Below, piece after piece: positions 7,087 to 15,212 of a stretch of 18,684 bases of DNA. The notes below the pieces were generated by a model. That model saw only the letters and a list, made by a program, of their open reading frames with translations, ran no database searches and was not told the origin of the DNA. A program made the position numbers and the translations under genes. Position 1 is the stretch's first letter, and each line of letters starts with the position of its first letter. Source of the DNA: Clostridium sp. UBA6758 (GTDB lineage: Bacteria > Bacillota > Clostridia > Clostridiales > Clostridiaceae); NCBI GenBank assembly GCA_002453475.1, contig DKGY01000067.1, positions 34,558-53,241 of the forward strand, written 5' to 3'.

Positions 7087-7192
7087 AATACAAGATATTT
7101 ATATACATATGTATACATAAATATATTTTTAATATATTTTTTGTATTTATATATTTTTATGATGTATATGGTTGGTAAATATGATGTTATTT

Positions 7193-7228
7193 AAGTCCAT
7201 TTAACTTAGAGTTAAATGGACTTTTTTT
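7193..7228 (+). terminator. Riboswitch-controlled terminator
   Basis: The perfect 13-bp stem AAGTCCATTTAAC (7193-7205) / GTTAAATGGACTT (7211-7223), with a 5-nt loop, is followed by seven T's. It lies about 60 bases before the first ECF gene and is the off-state structure of the switch. The 105 bases between aptamer hairpin and terminator are very AT-rich and include the palindrome TATACATATGTATA (7102-7115). Confidence 0.9.
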
Positions 7229-7287
7229 ACGTTTAAATTTATTTGAAATAAGTAGTAAGTTAATATTTATTAAAAGGAGGCGAAAAA

Positions 7288-8172
7288 TTGAGTTTTAACA
7301 TAAGAAAGTTTGATTTTCATGTTTTAACATATATTATTTTATTTTTATCATTAATAATAATAATTTTTTCTAATGATAATCCAGCAGTGGTTTTCTCTCT
7401 ATATTTTTATATATTTTCATTATTCATATATAGTGGAAACACATATAAATTAAAAAAAGTTTTATTTTATTTTATACCTTTTGCCATATTTATAATTCTT
7501 CTAAATATGATATTTGTTACACAAGGTAGTATGATTTTATTTCAAATTGGAAGTAAAAAATTTACCTTGGAGGCTTTAATATATGCATTAACAATGGCAC
7601 TTAAGTTATTTGCAGTGGCGAGTATCTTTATATCCTTTGAATTTATTATTGATTCAGATAGGGCAATTTCATATTTTTCAAGCAAGATGCCAAAATCAAC
7701 TCTAACATTGGTTATTGCCTTTAAGTTAGTTCCTGGTCTTAGAGACAGATTAGATAAACTTAAAGAAATTTATACCATAAGAGGAGTTGATTTTAATAAA
7801 AAAAGTTCAAAAGAAATGACTAAAAGTTATATTCCAGTATTATCAATACTACTTGAAAACTCTATGGAAAGTTCTTTTGATATAGGTGAAGCAGCTTTTG
7901 TTAGAGGATTTTTAAGCAATGAAAGAAGTACCTATGATAGACAGAAGTTTAGAAAAAAAGATATTTCTATTATGGTTTTAAGCGGAGTTTTATTAATAGT
8001 ATATATATTTGCTCAATATAAAGGAACTGTTGATTTCAAGATATATGATGGGGTAAGTCTAGTAAATATATTTAACTATGGAACAACATCAATATTTGTG
8101 ATAATTCTAGCTATTACATTATTAATTTTAAAATATAGTAGGGAGAAAGACAATGGAATATGTAGAGATTGA
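7288..8172 (+). CDS. ECF transporter transmembrane (T) component, CbiQ/EcfT family
   Basis: Membrane coupling subunit of an ECF importer. The N-terminal half is strongly hydrophobic, with about five helices. It is followed by a cytoplasmic region with two Arg-Gly coupling motifs, YTIRGVDF (about residues 167-174) and AFVRGF (about 207-212), then two more C-terminal membrane segments. The start is TTG, chosen because AAAGGAGG lies directly upstream at normal spacing and no better ATG precedes the conserved region. The 3' end overlaps the ATPase gene by 20 bases, showing translational coupling. It is the first gene behind the cobalamin riboswitch, so the transported substrate is inferred to be cobalamin or a corrinoid precursor. 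Confidence 0.9.
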   Translation: MSFNIRKFDFHVLTYIILFLSLIIIIFSNDNPAVVFSLYFYIFSLFIYSGNTYKLKKVLFYFIPFAIFIILLNMIFVTQGSMILFQIGSKKFTLEALIYALTMALKLFAVASIFISFEFIIDSDRAISYFSSKMPKSTLTLVIAFKLVPGLRDRLDKLKEIYTIRGVDFNKKSSKEMTKSYIPVLSILLENSMESSFDIGEAAFVRGFLSNERSTYDRQKFRKKDISIMVLSGVLLIVYIFAQYKGTVDFKIYDGVSLVNIFNYGTTSIFVIILAITLLILKYSREKDNGICRD

Positions 8173-9832
8173 AAATTTAAGTTATTCATATCCTCTAGAA
8201 GGAAAGAAATCTTTAAATAACATAAATTTAGGATTAGGTAGAGGAGATGTTTTATTAGTAGTTGGGAAATCGGGTTCAGGGAAATCAACTTTAGCTAAAT
8301 CAATCACTGGGGCTGTTCCTCATTTTTATGGGGGTACAATATCAGGAGGAATTATCATTGATGGAGTACCGCTAGAAGAGATGAGCCATAGCGAAAGGGC
8401 AAAGATAGTTACAATGGTTTTCCAGGATCCAGAGAAACAATTAATGATGAATAAGGTTCATCGAGAGATTGCTTTTGGACTTGAAAATATAGGGGTAAGT
8501 GAATCAACAATTAAGAGACGTGTATGGGAGGTCATGGAGTTTATAGGAATAACTGACCTTGCAGAAAGAGATATAACAACTTTATCGGGGGGGCAAAAGC
8601 AAAAGGTTGCAATAGCTTCTGCAGTGGCATATTTGCCAAAATGTATTATCTTTGATGAACCTTCCTCTCAGCTTGATGTTTCTGCGGCAGAAAGCATTGT
8701 GAATCTAGTTAGAAAAATAAATGAAGAATTAGGAATAACAATAATCATTATAGAGCAGCGGGTAAATAAATGGTTTGATATAGCGGATAAAATTGCATAT
8801 ATGAATGACGGTGAAGTTAATTTTTATAATAGTAAGTATGATTTTTATAAAGACTATAAGGAAGAAATTACTAGTTTTTTACCTGATTATTTAAAGCTAA
8901 CAAAAAAACTTTCATGGGATGTCATGCCTAATGATTTCAAAGAAACTAGATGTAGAATTGATGATAAATATTCTGACATTGGATTAGAGTGTTTAGATTC
9001 AAAAACAGATAAAAATTATATTAAGAAACAAACGTGTGAATATGGTAACAATGCAATAGAAATAGAAAAATTAAATTGTTACTTTCATTCAATTCATGCC
9101 ATAAAAGATCTTTCACTAAATATTGAAAATGGAGATTTTATAGGTATTATGGGAGCAAATGGGGCCGGTAAGAGTACACTTTTAAACTCTCTTATTGGGC
9201 TTAAAGAATATAAAGGTAGTATTAAGGTATTTGGTAATGAAGTAAAAAAATTAACTGTTAATAAAATAGCAAGTATCGTTGGATATGTATCACAGAATCC
9301 AAATGATTATATATCAAAATCAACGGTATATGAAGAATTAAAATTTACAATGGATAATTATAATTCCTTTGATAAGGAAGAATTAGAAAAGGTTTTAAAA
9401 GATTTAGATATTTATGAACTTAAGGATAAAAATCCAAGGGATTTAAGTGGAGGTCAAAAACAGAGGGTAGCCATAGGTTCTATATTGGTAATGAAGCCTA
9501 AAATACTTCTAATTGATGAACCAACAAGAGGGCTTGATCTAGAGATAAAAAATAAACTAGGGCAGGTTCTTAGGAATCTAAATTATAACGGAACTACAAT
9601 AATAATGGTAACCCATGATGTTGATTTTGCCTGTGATTTTTGCAAAAGTTTTGCCCTTATGTTTAATGGAGAAATAGTATCAATAGGAAGTAGAGATGAG
9701 GTACTAAGCCATGGAATTTACTATACAACTTCCATAAATAAACTTTTTAAGAATGTAAATGAGAAGATTTTTACACTTGATGAAGGAAAAAAATATTTAC
9801 TAAAAGAAGGGCAAGTAAATGAAAAAAATTAG
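8153..9832 (+). CDS. ECF transporter ATPase, two fused ABC domains (A component)
   Basis: Cytoplasmic energy-coupling ATPase in which two ABC domains, usually separate EcfA1/EcfA2 proteins, are fused in 559 residues. Domain 1: Walker A GKSGSGKST (38-46), signature LSGGQ (144-148), Walker B CIIFDEP (164-170). Domain 2: Walker A GANGAGKST (334-342), signature LSGGQ (431-435), Walker B ILLIDEP (451-457), switch histidine H488 in VTHD. In domain 1 the switch position is glutamine (IIEQR, Q202) instead of histidine, so the two ATP sites are probably unequal. A variable linker of about 60 residues (235-300) joins the domains. The gene overlaps both neighbours (T component by 20 bases, S component by 14 bases). 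This is a dedicated-type ECF module. Confidence 0.93.
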   Translation: MEYVEIENLSYSYPLEGKKSLNNINLGLGRGDVLLVVGKSGSGKSTLAKSITGAVPHFYGGTISGGIIIDGVPLEEMSHSERAKIVTMVFQDPEKQLMMNKVHREIAFGLENIGVSESTIKRRVWEVMEFIGITDLAERDITTLSGGQKQKVAIASAVAYLPKCIIFDEPSSQLDVSAAESIVNLVRKINEELGITIIIIEQRVNKWFDIADKIAYMNDGEVNFYNSKYDFYKDYKEEITSFLPDYLKLTKKLSWDVMPNDFKETRCRIDDKYSDIGLECLDSKTDKNYIKKQTCEYGNNAIEIEKLNCYFHSIHAIKDLSLNIENGDFIGIMGANGAGKSTLLNSLIGLKEYKGSIKVFGNEVKKLTVNKIASIVGYVSQNPNDYISKSTVYEELKFTMDNYNSFDKEELEKVLKDLDIYELKDKNPRDLSGGQKQRVAIGSILVMKPKILLIDEPTRGLDLEIKNKLGQVLRNLNYNGTTIIMVTHDVDFACDFCKSFALMFNGEIVSIGSRDEVLSHGIYYTTSINKLFKNVNEKIFTLDEGKKYLLKEGQVNEKN

Positions 9833-10508
9833 TTTAATAATAACATCCCTTATTATTTTAGTTCTTATGATACTTACACTGCAAAAGGATATCCAAAATA
9901 GTTTTGCTTTACTTTCTACATTGGGGGTTTTGGGAATACTGTTTTTAAGTTATTTTTACTTTGAGAAAAGTATGCTGGGTACAAAGGAGATTGCAGTAAT
10001 TGCAACTTTAAGTGCATTTACTGCACTATCTAGGATTGCCTTTGCTCCTATACCAAATGTGAAACCGGTAACATTCCTTGTGGCATTATCAGGTTTTGTA
10101 TTTGGACCCTATGAAGGATTTCTTATTGGGAGTACATCAGCATTTTTATCTAATATATTTTTTGGACAGGGACCATGGACACCATGGCAGATGTTTTCTT
10201 GGGGACTTGTGGGAATTATCTCTGGTATTTGGGGTAGAAAAGGAAAAAGAGTAAGTGCCTTAAAATTTTCAATTATATGCTTTATCTATGGATTTATGTT
10301 TGATTGGATCATGAATTTTTGGTATGTTTTGGGTTTTGTAAAACCAATTACAATACAAAGTGTTATCATGGCTTATCTGTCAGGATTAACATTTGATATT
10401 TTACATGGAGGAGGTAGCTTTATTTTTTCAATTATATTCTATGATAGCTTTATTGATGTACTTTTAAGATACAAAAGAAGGCTTGATATAACTTATATAA
10501 AAAATTAA
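9819..10508 (+). CDS. ECF transporter substrate-binding (S) component, probably cobalamin
   Basis: Membrane protein of 229 residues that binds the substrate of the ECF importer. It has two N-terminal hydrophobic segments and then the S-component core: KEIAVIATLSAFTALSRIAF (about 56-75), PNVKPVTFLVALSGFVFGP (79-97), a conserved FFGQGPWTPWQMFSWGLVG stretch (111-129) and later helices. The PNVKP and GPWTPWQ motifs occur in S components encoded next to B12 riboswitches (CblT/CbrT-like); I assign the substrate from this and the riboswitch, not from a binding residue. It overlaps the ATPase gene by 14 bases. The next gene begins 13 bases after its stop codon behind GGAGGGG. Confidence 0.85.
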   Translation: MKKISLIITSLIILVLMILTLQKDIQNSFALLSTLGVLGILFLSYFYFEKSMLGTKEIAVIATLSAFTALSRIAFAPIPNVKPVTFLVALSGFVFGPYEGFLIGSTSAFLSNIFFGQGPWTPWQMFSWGLVGIISGIWGRKGKRVSALKFSIICFIYGFMFDWIMNFWYVLGFVKPITIQSVIMAYLSGLTFDILHGGGSFIFSIIFYDSFIDVLLRYKRRLDITYIKN

Positions 10509-10521
10509 TGGAGGGGATTTT

Positions 10522-13308
10522 ATGAAGAAGACATTTAAAAAGAATCTATTATGTTTATTAGTTGCATTACTAATTGGATTTACTCAGTTTTCTACAATTT
10601 TTACACAAAAAGTTGAAGCTGCTGATAAATCTGTAAAGGTGAAGGTTAGAATTGAAGCTAATGACCATACTATTATTCCAGAAACAGAAGTGGATGTAAC
10701 AAATTTTGAGCTAGAACCTTATAACTGTAGTGAAGTTGAAGGCCAACCTAAGGCGATACATGCTATAATCAAAGCTTTAGAAGCCAATGGTCTTAATCCA
10801 AAGGATCAAAGCAAATTTAACTTTGGACGTGGGAGCTATATATCAAATATTGATGGAGTATCTCAGGGATCATTTGGGTCATTTGATGGTTGGGGATATT
10901 ATGTTAATGATAATTATACTGATAAGTTAGTTGGTGGTCATGATTTAGTAGATGGCGACAGTATAGTACTATTCTACATGGAAAATTATGTGTACGAACG
11001 TTATGGTTACTTTGATAAGAAAGCAGTTAATGCAAAAACTGGGGAAGATATTTCACTAGATTTAACTGGTAAGTATTTTTTTCCAGGTGGCATTCCAAAA
11101 GATGTGGCTTTAGTAGATAAGGCAAAAGTAATTATTAATGATAAAGAAACTGAATATGTTACTGATGAAAATGGACAAGTAAAGCTAAACTTTGATAAAC
11201 CAGGAACTTATATTATTTCTGCAGATAAAAGAGTAAAGGCGTGTGATCCATTTGACTACAGTAAAACTGGTAGGCCTTTTAAAGATAGTGTTCTTGAAAA
11301 TAGAATGCTAACAAGACCATATTGTAAGATAGTAGTTGAACAAAAGGATGAAGTTGCTCCAGAAATAACAACAAATATAAACAAAACAACAGTAACGAAG
11401 AGTGAGTTTGCATTTACAGTATCTGCTATTGATGATGTTGATGGAAAGGTTAATAACGAAGTTAAATTAGGAGAAAATGTTATTGAGCCTAATGAAGATG
11501 GACAATATGTTGTTAATCTTTCTAAGGGCGAAAATAGAATATCTGTTAAAGCAGTAGATAAGGCTGGAAATGAAGGAAAGAAGACTATAGTAGTTAACTA
11601 TAAAGAATTATTACCTATTGGTTCATATGATATTAAGAGCGAATTAGAAAAAACTAAAAACTATATGATTTCTAACAATGGTGATGAGTGGGCAGCGTTA
11701 AGTTTAAGTAAATTTGGGATTAAAGGAAATAAAGAAAGCTTTAACAATATAGTTAAGCAATTTAAGAGTGGAGTAGAGGAAGACGGATTATCAGAGTATT
11801 TTTATAAAGATACGGATCTTGAAAAAATGATAATATATGTTACTAGCCAAGGCTATAATCCTTACAATTTCTTAGGTCATGACTTAGTTAAGGAGTTATT
11901 GAATAGAGATGTAAAAGAATTTAATAGATATGCACAGATATTTGGACTTATGATTTACGATTACTGTAATGTAAGTGGAGAATATAAAATCACAAAAGAT
12001 ATACTAGCTAAGGAGTTAGTTGATAGCAAAGTGGTTTATGATGTAGATGGAAATGAATACTGTGGATGGAATATATGGGGTTCTGATGTAGATGTTGATA
12101 CAACAGCTGCTGCAATAAATGCTTTATCAAGCTATTATGACAATAATAAAGAAATTAAAGACATAATAGATAAAGCAGTTAAAACATTAGCGTTAATGCA
12201 AAAAGAAAATGGATGCTATGAAGCTTGGGGAAGTGAAGCTAGTGAAAGTATTAGTTTTACAATTTTAGGACTTACATCAATAGGTGTTGATCCAACTAGT
12301 GAGTTATTTACTAAATCAAATGGAGAAGTTCTAAACAACTTAGTTTCTGCTTTGCTTACATTTAAGGGCACTGATGGTCAATTTAAGCATACAACAGATA
12401 CTAATAATAATTACATGTCAAGTGAGCAAGCATTAAGAGCTTTAATTGCATTAGAACAATTTAGAGCAAATGGTAGATATAATTATTATAAGAGTAATAT
12501 TGATGCAAGAACATTGCCTATATATGTTGAAGGTAATAATACTCCTATAGTTAACGTTCCAAAAGATACAGATGATATCAAAATACCTATAGGCGTAATT
12601 AAGGGTTCAGAGTCAAATGAAGTAGTAGTAAATTGGGGCGATACATCTTTAAATATACCATCTAAGATTTTTGATTCATATACAGGAATTCTAGAAGATT
12701 ATAATGTTATCTTAAAAAGAGAAGTTTTAAATAAAAAGTCTAATATATTAAAAACAGAAAATGGTATTAAGATCATAGGTAAGGTATTTGATTATACAAT
12801 GTCAGTAAAAGATAATAGTGGAAAAATAACAGAAATAAAAGACTTTGGTAACAATAAAGTAAAGGTAGTAATAAAATTATCAAAAAATGATATAAAGGGG
12901 ATAGATGTTTCTAAATTAGCAGCATATTATTACAATGGCACTGAATGGAAAAAAGTAGATGGTGGAAAATTTGATAATGATAATTTAACATTTACTTTTG
13001 AAACTACACATTTTAGTGTTTATAGCCTAATGGTCAAAGATGATCAGTCTAAGGATAATAGTGATAAAACAGATGAGGAATCAAATAATAAAACAGATAA
13101 TGAAATAAACAATGATACAAATAACAAAACAAATAATGAAATAAACAATGGTGGTAAGAGTGAGTCAAATACTGCTAATGGTAATAAAGCAGACAAGCTT
13201 CCTAAAACAGGAAAAGCTATGGATTTAAATTTACTAATAGTTGGTGCATTTATTTGTATAGTATCAGGAGTTATTTTAATAAGAAGAAAAAAAGATAGTA
13301 ATAACTAA
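10522..13308 (+). CDS. LPXTG cell-wall-anchored protein with DUF4430 and alpha/alpha-toroid domains (transcobalamin-like)
   Basis: A secreted 928-residue protein. In order: a signal peptide (1-33, cleavage after VEA); a DUF4430 domain, the fold of the transcobalamin C-terminal domain (about 38-160, with GWGYYVN at 123-129 and DLVDGD at 141-146); two Ig/carboxypeptidase-regulatory-like beta regions (about 165-275 and 280-362); a helical repeat region resembling prenyltransferase/squalene-cyclase alpha/alpha toroids (about 366-657, with DVDTTAAAINALSSYY and SEQALRALIALEQF); a beta-rich stretch (670-835); an Asn/Asp/Lys-rich wall spacer (840-890); and LPKTG (893-897) with a hydrophobic helix and basic tail for sortase. 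Animal intrinsic factor and transcobalamin pair the same two folds around cobalamin, in the opposite order. With the B12 riboswitch and ECF genes upstream, corrinoid capture at the cell wall is inferred. A terpene cyclase is unlikely because the protein is wall-anchored. Confidence 0.88.
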   Translation: MKKTFKKNLLCLLVALLIGFTQFSTIFTQKVEAADKSVKVKVRIEANDHTIIPETEVDVTNFELEPYNCSEVEGQPKAIHAIIKALEANGLNPKDQSKFNFGRGSYISNIDGVSQGSFGSFDGWGYYVNDNYTDKLVGGHDLVDGDSIVLFYMENYVYERYGYFDKKAVNAKTGEDISLDLTGKYFFPGGIPKDVALVDKAKVIINDKETEYVTDENGQVKLNFDKPGTYIISADKRVKACDPFDYSKTGRPFKDSVLENRMLTRPYCKIVVEQKDEVAPEITTNINKTTVTKSEFAFTVSAIDDVDGKVNNEVKLGENVIEPNEDGQYVVNLSKGENRISVKAVDKAGNEGKKTIVVNYKELLPIGSYDIKSELEKTKNYMISNNGDEWAALSLSKFGIKGNKESFNNIVKQFKSGVEEDGLSEYFYKDTDLEKMIIYVTSQGYNPYNFLGHDLVKELLNRDVKEFNRYAQIFGLMIYDYCNVSGEYKITKDILAKELVDSKVVYDVDGNEYCGWNIWGSDVDVDTTAAAINALSSYYDNNKEIKDIIDKAVKTLALMQKENGCYEAWGSEASESISFTILGLTSIGVDPTSELFTKSNGEVLNNLVSALLTFKGTDGQFKHTTDTNNNYMSSEQALRALIALEQFRANGRYNYYKSNIDARTLPIYVEGNNTPIVNVPKDTDDIKIPIGVIKGSESNEVVVNWGDTSLNIPSKIFDSYTGILEDYNVILKREVLNKKSNILKTENGIKIIGKVFDYTMSVKDNSGKITEIKDFGNNKVKVVIKLSKNDIKGIDVSKLAAYYYNGTEWKKVDGGKFDNDNLTFTFETTHFSVYSLMVKDDQSKDNSDKTDEESNNKTDNEINNDTNNKTNNEINNGGKSESNTANGNKADKLPKTGKAMDLNLLIVGAFICIVSGVILIRRKKDSNN

Positions 13309-13311
13309 AAT

Positions 13312-13354
13312 AATAAATACATAAGGAAGCTGTAGGCTTCCTTGTGTATTTATT
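13312..13354 (+). other. Intergenic hairpin between the two DUF4430 genes
   Basis: AAGGAAGC (13323-13330) pairs with GCTTCCTT (13336-13343), and AATAAATACA (13312-13321) with TGTATTTATT (13345-13354); one mismatch breaks an 18-bp stem. A real U-tract is lacking after it, so it is probably a partial terminator or an mRNA-stabilising hairpin that lowers expression of the downstream gene. Confidence 0.55.
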
Positions 13355-13375
13355 AGAATTTAGAGAGAAGGTGCT

Positions 13376-14179
13376 ATGTTGAAGCGTAAAAATAAGATAT
13401 TACTTATAATTTCTGCTCTTATTATTTTTACTGGAATGTTTGTTTTTGCACAAAAACTTCAAAAGTCATACAATAATACAATTGCTGAGAAAAGTACAAT
13501 CACAGCTGAGCAAGAAAATAAAGAAGATAGCAAAAACGATAAAATTAATAAGGAAGTAAGCAATAAGGAAACTAGTACAGATGAGACAGATAATAAAGAA
13601 AATAGTAAGATTAATGAAAGTAATAAAGAAGTTAATGATAAAGAAAATATTGTAGATAATGATTCATCGACAGTTAAAGATAATAACGATGTTAATAATA
13701 AAAAGACTTCTAATACTAAAAATTCATCTGCTGAAAAGAAAGAAACTTCAAGTGAAAAGAAAGAATCATCAAATTCAACGGATAGTTCTAAAGCGACTGT
13801 AGAACCTAAAAAGGAGGAACAAGCTCCAGATGTGAAGGATGAAACTCCAAATTTTATAGTGATTGATACAATAAGTAATAAAACACTAGCTTCTAAACAT
13901 GTAAATTATGATAATATTACTGTTGCTCAGTTAACATTTAAGGTTTTAGATGAGTTAGGGATAAAGTATAGAACTACAGGCTTTAATGATACAACATATT
14001 TCGCATCGATTGCAGGACTTAGAGAAAAAGCAGCAGGACCTTTAAGCGGATGGTGCTTTTATGTAAAGAAAAGTGGAAGTAATGAATTTGTTAAACCTAA
14101 TGTGGGAACTGGGAGTTGGATTTATAATAAAGGTGATACTGTGATATGGAAGTATTGGGAAGATGGAGTTAATAATTAG
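13376..14179 (+). CDS. Membrane-tethered DUF4430 (transcobalamin-like) protein on a charged stalk
   Basis: A 267-residue extracytoplasmic protein. An N-terminal basic-hydrophobic segment (residues 4-26) acts as signal anchor. No lipobox cysteine or LPXTG motif is present, so it probably stays in the membrane. Residues about 30-155 are a low-complexity stalk rich in Asn, Lys, Glu, Asp and Ser. The C-terminal 110 residues form a DUF4430 domain with LSGWCFYVKKSG (GWCFYV at 225-230) and GDTVIWKYWEDG, matching GWGYYVN and DGDSIVLFYMENY of the preceding gene. It is last in the riboswitch operon, behind the ribosome binding site AGAAGG. I infer a membrane-proximal corrinoid-binding partner that hands the ligand from the wall protein to the ECF S component. 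No biochemical function is shown by the sequence itself. Confidence 0.85.
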   Translation: MLKRKNKILLIISALIIFTGMFVFAQKLQKSYNNTIAEKSTITAEQENKEDSKNDKINKEVSNKETSTDETDNKENSKINESNKEVNDKENIVDNDSSTVKDNNDVNNKKTSNTKNSSAEKKETSSEKKESSNSTDSSKATVEPKKEEQAPDVKDETPNFIVIDTISNKTLASKHVNYDNITVAQLTFKVLDELGIKYRTTGFNDTTYFASIAGLREKAAGPLSGWCFYVKKSGSNEFVKPNVGTGSWIYNKGDTVIWKYWEDGVNN

Positions 14180-14213
14180 TCTTTACCAGTGGAGATAATA
14201 GCTAAATATATAA

Positions 14214-14259
14214 AATAAGAAAGTGCCTTCATAGATAATAGGCACTTTCTTATTTTTTT
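14214..14259 (+). terminator. Terminator of the ECF-DUF4430 operon
   Basis: The 15-bp stem AATAAGAAAGTGCCT (14214-14228) / AGGCACTTTCTTATT (14240-14254) has an 11-nt loop and is followed by a T-tract. It lies between converging genes and may also stop dedA transcription, though the T-run on the minus side is weaker. Confidence 0.88.
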
Positions 14260-14267
14260 AATTACTC

Positions 14268-14882
14268 CTAAGACTTCTTTCTTTTTTTCATAAATTTATA
14301 AGCTAAGAATCCAAAACCTATTACTAGAATAGATATAGCTACAATAGAATAATCTTTCAATATCTTTTGAATTAGGTCAGTATTTTCACCTAAGAAGTAG
14401 CCTAAAGATATAAGAATTATATTCCATATAGTTATACCTCCAAGGGAGTATAAGATAAATTGAGAATAACTCATTTTTACAGCCCCTACAGCTAGTGATA
14501 TGTAAGTTCTAGTTAAAGGGAATAATCTGCTTAGAAATACAGCTGGCTTTCCAAATTTATCAAGGAATAAATCTAACTTATTAAAGCTCTTTTTTGCACC
14601 AGATGATTTACTACAAAGCCAATTTATTATAGGAGAACCACCAAAGTATCCAATGGTATAACAAAGAGTTGAACCAATTAGTCCTGCTGCAGTACTAAGA
14701 ATAATAACTCCAATAAAGCTAAAGTTACCATAAGAAGCTAAAAGACCTATAAAAGGTAGTAATACTTCACTAGGCAATGGGAAACAGGAGTATTCTAAAA
14801 ATACCGCTAAGAAGACACCAGGATATCCAAATCCCTGTATAGTAGTTATTATTGTATTTAAAAAATCATTAATAAAATCCAT
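14268..14882 (-). CDS. DedA family membrane protein (SNARE-associated/VTT domain)
   Basis: An integral membrane protein of the DedA/VTT family, whose members act in lipid flipping and membrane homeostasis. Family motifs are GYPGVFLAVFLEYSCFPLPSE with the conserved Glu and Pro-Ser-Glu (near residue 40), a helical hairpin with GYFGG, and FLSRLFPLTRTYISLAVGAVKMS with the conserved arginines (about residues 117-139). A basic KKRKKS tail faces the cytoplasm. The 204-residue length is typical. The start codon has GAGGTG upstream. It lies alone between the cobalamin operon and the orphan riboswitch, and nothing in its sequence ties it to cobalamin. Its specific substrate is unknown. Confidence 0.92.
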   Translation of the reverse strand: MDFINDFLNTIITTIQGFGYPGVFLAVFLEYSCFPLPSEVLLPFIGLLASYGNFSFIGVIILSTAAGLIGSTLCYTIGYFGGSPIINWLCSKSSGAKKSFNKLDLFLDKFGKPAVFLSRLFPLTRTYISLAVGAVKMSYSQFILYSLGGITIWNIILISLGYFLGENTDLIQKILKDYSIVAISILVIGFGFLAYKFMKKRKKS

Positions 14883-14931
14883 ATAAGCACCTCAAATTTT
14901 TATATTTTAAGATATAATTAAACAAATGTAT

Positions 14932-14960
14932 TATAAACTTAAAGTATATAAACTTAAAGT
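14932..14960. repeat. Short direct repeats upstream of the DedA gene
   Basis: TATAAACTTAAAGT occurs twice, 15 bp apart (14932-14945 and 14947-14960). An inverted relative, TTAAGTTTA, follows at 14970-14978. The spacing and the position 50-80 bp before the start codon would suit an operator, but the region is AT-rich and chance is possible. The rest of 14883-15123 shows no gene. Confidence 0.35.
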
Positions 14961-15123
14961 TTAATTAAGTTAAGTTTATGTTAAATACAGTATGTTGTAA
15001 TATATTATTATAGTTTTAAAGATATAACTTATATCTAAATTACTTATACTTTTATATTGAAGCAAATTAGTAAAAATAATAAGTGTATTGTATAAGATAC
15101 TAAATGAAAATTAAGGAAAATAC

Positions 15124-15152
15124 TTGAATCACACATGTAAAAGTAGTATAAT
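15124..15152 (+). promoter_or_regulatory. Promoter of the orphan cobalamin riboswitch
   Basis: TTGAAT (15124-15129), 17 bases, TATAAT (15147-15152): the same hexamers, spacing and TAG|TATAAT|TATATT flanks as the promoter of the first riboswitch. It is intact, so the orphan leader is probably transcribed. Confidence 0.7.
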
Positions 15153-15212
15153 TATATTGTAATAAATTAATTAGATTAATTAATAAAGAGAAAATTTAAT
15201 ATATAAATAATA

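Noticed and set aside
10522..13308. Squalene-hopene cyclase/prenyltransferase enzyme
   Set aside because: The helical toroid resembles these enzymes, but the protein is exported, wall-anchored and coupled to a B12-regulated importer; I saw no DXDD-type catalytic motif.
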